Source: an uncultured Oscillospiraceae bacterium (lineage in GTDB: Bacteria; Bacillota; Clostridia; UBA1212; SIG427). From it: a stretch of DNA of 10,379 bases. The notes under the pieces were generated by a model. That model was given only the letters and a program-made list of their open reading frames with translations, did no database searches and was not told the DNA's origin. Below, piece by piece: positions 1 to 5,851 of this stretch. Positions within the stretch are counted from its first letter, which is position 1. The number at the start of each line of letters is the position of its first letter. A program made the translations under genes and the position numbers. Where the stretch lies: NCBI GenBank assembly GCA_902465325.1, contig CABQMV010000074.1, positions 1 through 10,379 on the forward strand, given 5' to 3'.

Positions 1-1035
1 TCAGATTTCAAATTTATAGCCGACGCGGCAGATAATAAAACTGGAAGAAATAAAGACTTTAAGATTCAATACGCTGTCGATTCTTTGTAAGGCATCGTCT
101 ACAATCATGGCGTTTTCGCTCTGGAACATGATGCGGGTGAGGGTGACGGAGATAATGGGCGTAATGATGATATAGAACATGAGATCCAGCAGGAAATCCT
201 TGGTAACGCCGCCTTGGGTAAAAATCAGCGCACCGGCAATCAGCGCGGCAAAGACGCCGTTGATGGCTGCCGTATAGAACATCATGGGTGCTCGAAGCTG
301 CTTGGTATAGGCAATCACCCACACCTTATACCTATCAATGGAATCCTTGAATTTTTTGAAGGAGAATATGGTCTGCCCGAAGGTTTTTACAACGGGAATC
401 CCCCGTACATACTCTACCGCTTCATTGGACATATCATCGAGAGCGTTTTGGTATTCTTTCATTTTTTCCTGCATTTTCTTTCCGGTCATCGTCATCATAA
501 TCAGAAAGCCCAGCACTACCGGCACAAGGCTCAAAAGTCCCAGCCGCCAGTCGAACACCAGTAGCAGAACCAAAAGGCCGCATGGCGTCGCAATGGCATT
601 GGCACGGTCGGGAAGTTGATGCGCCAGATAGGTTTCGGTGGCGGCGCTGGATTCATTGACGATCTTGCGCAGCCTGCCGCTGCCGAATTGCTCTGCAAAC
701 CCCAGCGGCAGCTTTACAATATGCTCCATCGTTTGTAGGCGCAGGTTGGTGGCAATGCGGAACGCCCCTTTGTGGGAACACATCAGAGCGCCTATGTAGA
801 CCAACACCGCGATCACTGCGAACAGCACCGCCATCCAGCCGTTACGGGTCAGGTTTTGCGCATGGCTGAAATCCGGCGCAACTGCCAACACTTCCTGCAT
901 GACCTTCCAGATATAGTAGAAAGGCACTAACGCTATGAGGGCGCTGATGGCCGAAAGCACCCAGGAAGCGTAAGTCAGGTATTTGTGGTTGCCTGCAATC
1001 TGTAGCAGGCGTGACAGATTGGATTGTTTTTTCAA
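1..1035 (-). pseudogene. ABC exporter transmembrane domain, truncated before the ATPase domain
   Basis: The 344-residue product is the membrane half of an ABC exporter (ABC_membrane fold). About six hydrophobic segments lie near residues 21-45, 67-86, 146-162, 165-183, 250-272 and 280-300. The loop EAVEYVRGIPVVKTFGQ (205-221) is the typical coupling-helix region, and the segment ending DDALQRIDSVLNLK (313-326) normally leads into the nucleotide-binding domain. Family members are about 570-600 residues, but no Walker A, signature or Walker B motif follows: an unrelated tail, ending RVGYKFEI, runs to a TGA at the window edge. The start is TTG, supported by AAGGAGG at 1044-1050 with an 8-nt spacer. 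It lies downstream of the TetR gene on the same strand, so an exported toxic compound or drug is a plausible but unproven substrate. Without an ATPase it should be inactive unless a partner supplies one. Confidence 0.8.
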
Positions 1036-1093
1036 AGAAGATTCCTCCTTTTCTTTATTTCATCTATGATAAAGAGAACACAAGCGCGTCCTT

Positions 1094-1124
1094 CTTATAT
1101 CCGTATAAGTTAGTTATCGCTAAC
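1094..1124 (-). promoter_or_regulatory. Paired palindromes and possible promoter ahead of the ABC gene
   Basis: The 112-bp gap between the TetR and ABC genes holds two adjacent inverted repeats: CTTATA-TCCG-TATAAG (1094-1109) and GTTAG-TTATCG-CTAAC (1109-1124). On the minus strand a weak promoter, TTAGCG (1118-1123), 17 nt, ATATAA (1095-1100), overlaps both. A repressor binding here would block the exporter gene. The TetR protein next door is the obvious candidate, but the repeats do not match the palindrome in front of the tetR gene itself, so the regulator is uncertain. Confidence 0.4.
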
Positions 1125-1147
1125 CTATGAGCAAAAATTACAGGGCA

Positions 1148-1762
1148 TTACTGCCCCATAATTTTCATCCATCCGGCTGTATAGAAAGCCCGCATTTCCT
1201 TCACATAATTTTCTGCGTTTTGAAGCGGCATCTCGTGAATCACCAATTCAAAAAAGGTGTGGAACATGCCGGTAATCAGGATATGCTCCAGCGCGGGGTC
1301 AATCTGGGGAGAAGGCCGCCCCAGTTCCTCCAAAACCTTTTGATAGGAATGTGTTGCCTCTGCTTCAATTTCCACCATTTCATCAATAAGGCCGGAAAAT
1401 TTTGTCCCTTCCGAGCAGCAGAGGATGAGCTTACATTCCTCAAGATGTTCATAAGCGTAGTGGAGCATATCAAACATGCAAGCGCCGGAAATGTCTCCCA
1501 TAACCTCCGGCTGCTGCTCGTGGGGGAGATCGGCAAATTCCTTCTGCGCTTTTTGAAAACAGCCAAGCAGGTACGCATAATGCTCGCCTACCAAAGCCTC
1601 GAACAATTCTTCTTTGCTTTTGTAATAGCCATAAAAGGCTCCGGTAGTCATTCCCACGGATTTCACAATATTCCGTAAGGAAGCGTCTTTGTACCCTTTT
1701 TCTAAAAACTCTGCTTTTGCGGCCTGGTGGATACGTTCTAAGGTTGTCAGATTGCCGTCTAT
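1148..1762 (-). CDS. TetR/AcrR-family repressor, probable AUA start
   Basis: This is a one-component transcriptional repressor of about 204 residues, the usual TetR length. The N-terminal three-helix DNA-binding domain spans roughly residues 9-54: ERIHQAAKAEFLEKGYKDAS is followed by the recognition segment VGMTTGAFYGYYKSKEELF. The rest is an all-helical ligand/dimerisation domain with no recognisable signature. The frame is open back to a TAA at 1787-1789 but contains no ATG, GTG or TTG before a GTG at 1666, which lies inside the HTH and would delete its first helices. A perfect AAGGAGG (1771-1777) sits 8 nt before an ATA codon (1760-1762), so I place the start there. The ABC-exporter fragment lies 112 bp downstream, suggesting a local drug- or metabolite-responsive repressor/exporter pair. 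It may be read poorly, or be a pseudogene, if AUA is not used. Confidence 0.8.
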   Translation of the reverse strand: MDGNLTTLERIHQAAKAEFLEKGYKDASLRNIVKSVGMTTGAFYGYYKSKEELFEALVGEHYAYLLGCFQKAQKEFADLPHEQQPEVMGDISGACMFDMLHYAYEHLEECKLILCCSEGTKFSGLIDEMVEIEAEATHSYQKVLEELGRPSPQIDPALEHILITGMFHTFFELVIHEMPLQNAENYVKEMRAFYTAGWMKIMGQ

Positions 1763-1776
1763 TTTCTTCGCCTCCT

Positions 1777-1832
1777 TATAACGCTGTTATATATCACTGT
1801 TATATTTTATCTCGAGAGGCGGGTTCTGTCAA
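1777..1832 (-). promoter_or_regulatory. TetR gene promoter with overlapping operators
   Basis: On the minus strand TTGACA (1827-1832), a 17-nt spacer and TAAAAT (1804-1809) form a near-consensus sigma-A promoter. Just downstream lies a perfect inverted repeat TATAAC-GCT-GTTATA (1777-1791), with a second half-related copy. On the plus strand GCTGTTATAT (1783-1792) and ACTGTTATAT (1796-1805) repeat with a 13-bp period. The repeats cover the expected transcription start and reach into the ribosome-binding site. This arrangement fits negative autoregulation by the encoded TetR protein, which is an inference. Confidence 0.65.
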
Positions 1833-1867
1833 GAGGGAAATTACCCATAGAAGCATTTCAGACATTG

Positions 1868-1911
1868 GAGATAAAACAAGGTGAGGCAGCGTTTATACAC
1901 TTCCTCACCTT
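1868..1911 (-). terminator. Intrinsic terminator after the winged-helix gene
   Basis: Inverted repeat AAGGTGAGG (1878-1886) / CCTCACCTT (1903-1911) gives a 9-bp stem with a 16-nt loop. On the minus strand it is followed by GTTTTATC. It starts 1 nt after the TAG of the winged-helix gene, so it separates that gene from the tetR promoter. The loop is long and the T-run is interrupted, so termination may be moderate. Confidence 0.65.
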
Positions 1912-1912
1912 T

Positions 1913-2407
1913 CTATTTTTCTTCAAACTTATAGCCGATACCGTAGACGCTTTTTACATAGTCCGGCAGATCAGGGGAAACCCTCAATTTTCTCCGTAGA
2001 TTGCTTACATGGTTGTTTACCGCTTTCCGTGAATAGTAAGTATAATCTTCTTTCCATACCAGATCCATAAGCATTTCATAGGTGAATACTCGTTTTGGAT
2101 TTAAGATAAGCAAGGAGAAGATTTCAAATTCTTTGACTGTCAGAGGAATCACATTGCCTTGCACCATCACAAGGCGTTGCTCTAAACAGAAATATAAATC
2201 ACCTTCCCGGATTTCTGTTAATGGCTGATCCACCTGTAATGGAGTAAAATACTGGCCTCGAAAGTGCGTTGTATATGGAAGATCAGCCGGAATATCGCCA
2301 GCCTCATAGTCACGAACAAATTGAGCCAACTCCTTCTTTTGATTCGGGGAAAGCAGGGAAAGCAGTTTTTTGCCTATTTGTCTGCCAGAATCCTCTAAAT
2401 CCAACAC
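1913..2407 (-). CDS. Orphan OmpR-type winged-helix DNA-binding protein without receiver domain
   Basis: The 164-residue product ends in an OmpR/PhoB-type winged helix (about residues 70-164). The motifs are LTVKEFEIFSLLILNPKRVF, the recognition region SRKAVNNHVSNLRRKLR, and the closing hairpin YGIGYKFEEK. The first ~70 residues (with PNQKKELAQFV) are not a receiver domain: there is no acidic cluster and no phospho-Asp motif, so this is not a classical response regulator. No histidine kinase is next to it. I use the GTG at 2405-2407, which has only a weak Shine-Dalgarno. A better signal, AGGTGG (2429-2434) with a 7-nt spacer, points to an ATG at 2419-2421 that hits a stop after three codons in the wrong frame. 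The start may therefore have been damaged by a 1-nt deletion. It follows the DtxR-containing frame by 25 nt and probably shared its transcript. Confidence 0.7.
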   Translation of the reverse strand: MLDLEDSGRQIGKKLLSLLSPNQKKELAQFVRDYEAGDIPADLPYTTHFRGQYFTPLQVDQPLTEIREGDLYFCLEQRLVMVQGNVIPLTVKEFEIFSLLILNPKRVFTYEMLMDLVWKEDYTYYSRKAVNNHVSNLRRKLRVSPDLPDYVKSVYGIGYKFEEK

Positions 2408-2432
2408 GGCTAATTTCCCATATCACCACCAC

Positions 2433-3155
2433 CTAACCGTCATCAAATGCTTTCTTTAATTTTTGAAACGATTCTGAACTAACTGCGTGTTCAATGCCGC
2501 AAGCATCCTGCTCTGCGGTTTCGGGATCCACGCCAGCCAATATAAGTTGCTTTGTGAAAAACAGGTGCTTTTCGTAAATCTGTTCGGCAATCTGCAATCC
2601 TAGTTCCGTTAGGGAAAGTGTACCGTCAGCATTTTTAACAAGATGGCCGGATTTTATGAGTTCCTTGACTGCCCGGCTTACGGAAGGCTTTTTTACCCCC
2701 AACTGCTCTGCGACATCTACGCATCGAACATAACCGTGCTGCTGTTTTATCATTAAGATACCGTTGGTCAGCATATTGATTTCCAGGCTTTGTCTTGTTC
2801 CTGCAACCTCTGAGCCGTTCAAATAGAGTGAGACGATATCGGAATAATCACTTAGAATCGGTACAACGCCGTAGTCCTCCTTGCAAACGCCTGTTTCAGA
2901 AAGCGTAACAATTCCCGTGGCTGCGTCTACGGTGATGCCTCGCGCTGTAATTGTATTGGTTAGCGGAAACGAAGTGTTATCCAATGTGATATCTCCAACC
3001 GTATAGAAAGACCCATAGGTAGCGGCACTGCCACCGGGACCGGCATGCCCCTGAGGTCCAGTAGCGCCGCGTGGGATTACAAAGTTCAAAACAGCATTTG
3101 TATCGGCCCCCGAATTACTTACGCTTGCAGGGGTTCCCGGTGCACCAGTGATCAC
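2433..3155 (-). pseudogene. Chimera: collagen-like surface-protein fragment fused in frame to a DtxR/MntR regulator fragment
   Basis: Residues 1-~130 look like the end of a clostridial collagen-like, BclA-style protein: VITGAPGTPASVSN, a short Gly-X-Y stretch GATGPQGHAGPGG (30-42), then a beta-rich part with LNGSEVAGTRQS (112-123). From about residue 133 the frame becomes a DtxR/MntR-family metalloregulator: ILMIKQQHGYVRCVDVAEQL, KPSVSRAVKEL (winged HTH), and the metal-site/dimerisation segment with EKH (195-197) and DACGIEH (217-223). The DtxR part lacks its first helix, which carries metal ligands in MntR (Asp8, Glu11), so metal-responsive binding is doubtful. The frame stays open upstream of the GTG at 3155 to a TGA at 3252-3254, with CCPPSNCQPNAPTVSIG just before it but no start codon. 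Both 5' ends are therefore lost. Best read as a recombination product. Confidence 0.7.
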
Positions 3156-3217
3156 AGTGCCGATGGAAACGGTAGGGGCATTGGGCTGACAGTTTGAAGG
3201 AGGACAGCACTTACTAA

Positions 3218-3454
3218 GGTGCCTATGTTTTTGGCAATGAAGCCAATGGAATCAGTGATCTTCTGATGGATTCTGCAAAATATTGTATAAGAATCCCAAC
3301 CTCAGAAGAGGTGGAATCATTGAATGTGGGCGTTGCTGCCGGGATTGTATTATATTCATTTAGACAAAATATAGATATGTTCTATCTTTCGAATGTTCTT
3401 TCAACTGACATATTTCTACAATACAAGGGCCTAAGAGCAGGGCCGCTTTTATAG
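3218..3454 (+). pseudogene. C-terminal remnant of a SpoU/TrmH-family RNA 2'-O-methyltransferase
   Basis: The frame reads GAYVFGNEANGISDLL directly after an in-frame TAA (3215-3217), then IRIPTSEEVESLNVGVAAGI to about nt 3370. These match SpoU-fold motif 2 (GNEGxG-like) and motif 3 (I-P-x-x-x-x-x-E-S-L-N-V), which bind S-adenosylmethionine in the trefoil knot. A full family member is about 240-280 residues; only the last ~80 remain, and the N-terminal substrate-binding part and motif 1 are missing. An ATG at 3266 would give a 62-residue product without motif 2. The fragment's left edge is antisense to the open frame of the collagen-like fragment. It is a dead gene end, not a functional small gene. 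Confidence 0.75.
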
Positions 3455-3520
3455 CATATCTGTCTATATCCTCTGTAATCTCATTACTTCTTTAAAAAAT
3501 TTCAAATTGTCGTTAATTTT

Positions 3521-3560
3521 TGCAGGAACAGGAAAATAAAAGATTTTTTCTGTCCCTGTG
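3521..3560 (+). promoter_or_regulatory. Long imperfect hairpin in the PTS gene leader
   Basis: In the 187-bp gap between the methyltransferase remnant and the PTS gene, CAGGAACAGGAAAA (3523-3536) pairs with TTTTTCTGTCCCTG (3545-3558). The stem is about 14 bp with one A-C mismatch and one G-T pair, and the loop is 8 nt. No T-run follows on either strand, so it is not a standard terminator. It could be an mRNA leader structure or a protein-binding palindrome. I find no confident promoter or CcpA cre site in the rest of the gap, which is very AT-rich. Confidence 0.4.
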
Positions 3561-3641
3561 AAAATGCATATTATTGAAGCAAATTAAAATACTAAAATAA
3601 GTAATGTGTTTTTAATTAAGTCAAAAAAAGAGGGAATATCT

Positions 3642-5789
3642 ATGAAAGATAAAATTTTTGGAGTTTTGCAGAGGGTCGGACGTTCCTTTATGCTTCCGAT
3701 CGCTTTGCTCCCAGTAGCAGGACTATTACTGGGCGTCGGAAGCTCCTTTACCAATCCGACAACACTTGAAGCCTACCATCTGACCAATGTAATCCGGGAG
3801 GGTGGATTGCTCTATACAATTCTTACAATTATGAGTAAGACGGGAAGTATTGTTTTTGATAATCTGGCGCTGCTCTTTGCCATGGGAGTGGCCATTGGTA
3901 TGGCAAAAAAAGAAAAAGAAGTAGCTGCCCTGGCAGGTGCGTTAAGCTATTTAATTATGAATACCGCCATCAGCGCTCTTATTTCCGCCAAAGGCGGAGT
4001 AGAAGCCATGGCTGCCAATTCCACTGCCACTGCGCTGGGAATTACAACCCTTCAAATGGGGGTTTTTGGAGGAATTATTGTAGGCCTTGGGGTCGGTGCT
4101 CTACACAACCGGTTTTATAAGATTCAGCTGCCCCAAGTTCTGTCGTTTTTTGGAGGGACCAGATTTGTTCCCATTATATGCAGCGTAGTATACCTTGTTG
4201 TAGGAGTCGCAATGTTTTATATATGGCCTGTCGTTCAAAACGGAATTGCGCATCTGGGACAGCTTGTACTTCAGTCAGGATATGCCGGGACCTGGATTTA
4301 CGGTATTATTGAAAGGGCATTGATTCCGTTTGGGCTGCACCATGTTTTCTATATGCCGTTCTGGCAGACAGAACTGGGCGGTTCTATGATTATTGACGGA
4401 ATTACCGTTCAGGGAGCGCAGAACATTTTCTTTGCAGAGCTGGCTTCCAATGCAACACAGCAATTTTCTGTTGAAGCAACCAGATTTATGTCAGGAAAGT
4501 TCCCCTTTATGATTTTTGGACTTCCCGCCGCTGCCTTTGCCATGTACAAAGCAGCGAGACCTGAAAAGAAAAAACTGGTGGGCGGTCTGCTGCTTTCCGC
4601 AGCGCTTACTTCCATGCTCACCGGAATTACAGAACCCCTGGAATTTACCTTTTTATTTGTAGCACCGGTCATGTATGGGGTACACTGTATTCTTGCAGGA
4701 CTTTCCTATATGCTGATGCATATTTTCAAAGTAGGAGTTGGAATGACATTTTCGGGAGGACTGATCGACCTTACTTTGTTTGGAATTCTTCAGGGAAACC
4801 AGAAAACAAACTGGATATGGATTGTTATTGTGGGGCTTTTCTACGCAGTAATCTATTACTTCCTATTTTACTTTATGATTACAAAATTTAATTACAAAAC
4901 GCCGGGAAGGGAAGCGGAAAATCAGGAAGCAAAACTCTATACTCGAAAGGATATGGAGGCCAGAAAAAAAGCCGCTTCCGGTTCAGACTCAAAAGACAGT
5001 CCTGCCCACAGACAAAGCGCCCTTATTTTAAAGGGACTTGGAGGAAAGTCAAACCTCTCTGATGTGGACTGTTGTGCTACAAGATTAAGAATTACCGTAG
5101 CGGATCCTGGACTGATAGATGACAGTATGCTGCGAGAAAGCGGCGCCTCCGGCGTTATTCATAAGGGAAACGGTGTGCAGATTATTTACGGTCCGCAGGT
5201 TTCCGTTGTAAAATCAAACCTTGAAGATTTTCTTGATACTGCCGAGTCAGGTAATATGGATGCACTGGAGAGGCTGATTGGGGAGGCCGCTGCTACAGTT
5301 CCTGTCAGTGAGTACCCAAAAGATCAGAAAGAGGAGCAGGCGACGGTATTATATTCTCCGCTTAGCGGACAAATCGTGGAACTGGAAGAAGTACCGGATC
5401 AGGCCTTTTCCTCTAAGGCACTGGGGGACGGTATTGCTGTAGAACCGACAGAGGGAAAATTGTACGCACCCTGTGACGGCCGAATTGAAACCGTTTTCGA
5501 CGCCAAGCATGCCGTCAGTCTGGTTTCCTTTACAGGCTGTGAAGTACTGCTGCATGTTGGAATCGATACAGTAAAGCTGAAAGGAAAATATTTTCAGACA
5601 CACGTTTCTGACGGGCAGGAGGTACACAAGGGAGATTTGCTGCTGTCTTTTGATATAGATAAAGTAAAAAAAGCAGGGTACCAGGTAATTACACCTGTCC
5701 TTTTGTGTAATTCTGATCACGACCGGTCAATAACCGCGGCAGCTTCCGGAACCGTTCGTGCAGGTGAAAAGCTTTTGGAGATTAATTAA
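3642..5789 (+). CDS. PTS system EIICBA permease, glucose/N-acetylglucosamine superfamily
   Basis: This 715-residue membrane protein imports a hexose while phosphorylating it, taking phosphate from HPr. Order: EIIC (about 1-430), a multi-span membrane domain with RSFMLPIALLPVAGLLLGVG, IPFGLHHVFYMPFWQT and the sugar-site motif GITEPLEF; EIIB (about 455-535) with CCATRLR, where Cys478 should be the phosphorylation site; EIIA (about 570-700) with KHAVSL (His623) and LLHVGIDTV (His638, the phospho-acceptor). The 15-residue His spacing matches EIIA-Glc. The ATG at 3642 follows AGAGGGA by a normal distance; an upstream in-frame GTG at 3606 lacks a good ribosome site. Substrate could be glucose, glucosamine or GlcNAc. 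The nearby nagA favours GlcNAc, but the two genes are not in one operon. All catalytic residues are present, so it looks intact. Confidence 0.9.
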   Translation: MKDKIFGVLQRVGRSFMLPIALLPVAGLLLGVGSSFTNPTTLEAYHLTNVIREGGLLYTILTIMSKTGSIVFDNLALLFAMGVAIGMAKKEKEVAALAGALSYLIMNTAISALISAKGGVEAMAANSTATALGITTLQMGVFGGIIVGLGVGALHNRFYKIQLPQVLSFFGGTRFVPIICSVVYLVVGVAMFYIWPVVQNGIAHLGQLVLQSGYAGTWIYGIIERALIPFGLHHVFYMPFWQTELGGSMIIDGITVQGAQNIFFAELASNATQQFSVEATRFMSGKFPFMIFGLPAAAFAMYKAARPEKKKLVGGLLLSAALTSMLTGITEPLEFTFLFVAPVMYGVHCILAGLSYMLMHIFKVGVGMTFSGGLIDLTLFGILQGNQKTNWIWIVIVGLFYAVIYYFLFYFMITKFNYKTPGREAENQEAKLYTRKDMEARKKAASGSDSKDSPAHRQSALILKGLGGKSNLSDVDCCATRLRITVADPGLIDDSMLRESGASGVIHKGNGVQIIYGPQVSVVKSNLEDFLDTAESGNMDALERLIGEAAATVPVSEYPKDQKEEQATVLYSPLSGQIVELEEVPDQAFSSKALGDGIAVEPTEGKLYAPCDGRIETVFDAKHAVSLVSFTGCEVLLHVGIDTVKLKGKYFQTHVSDGQEVHKGDLLLSFDIDKVKKAGYQVITPVLLCNSDHDRSITAAASGTVRAGEKLLEIN

Positions 5790-5823
5790 CCTTGTAGAAT
5801 TGGAATCCTTTTGTTGCCAATGA

Positions 5824-5851
5824 GGCCCCATTTCATGGGGCCCTTTTATTT
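5824..5851 (+). terminator. Strong intrinsic terminator of the PTS gene
   Basis: GGCCCCAT (5824-5831) and ATGGGGCC (5835-5842) form a perfect 8-bp stem with a TTC loop, followed by CTTTTATTT. It lies 34 nt after the PTS stop codon and touches the stop of the convergent antiporter gene. The minus-strand side has no T-run beyond the stem, so it acts mainly on the plus strand. Confidence 0.9.

Noticed and set aside
30..40. Collagen Gly-X-Y stretch as a true repeat array (protein positions in the 2433-3155 frame)
   Set aside because: Only about four triplets are present, so it is the end of a collagen region and not a repeat feature of its own.
3197..3203. AAGGAGG on the plus strand, like a ribosome-binding site
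   Set aside because: No start codon follows at a suitable distance (TTA CTA at 7-12 nt); on the minus strand it encodes part of the collagen fragment.
3428..3450. GGGCC repeats followed by TTTTAT as a possible terminator
   Set aside because: The two GGGCC units are direct repeats; only a 4-bp stem can form, too weak to call.
3266..3454. Apparent small gene of 62 residues starting at ATG 3266
   Set aside because: The same frame carries SpoU motif 2 upstream of this ATG, so it is only the end of a truncated methyltransferase, and there is no ribosome-binding site.
3606..3641. Upstream GTG start adding 12 residues to the PTS permease
   Set aside because: It has no Shine-Dalgarno, and the added residues precede the normal EIIC start MKDKIFGVLQ.
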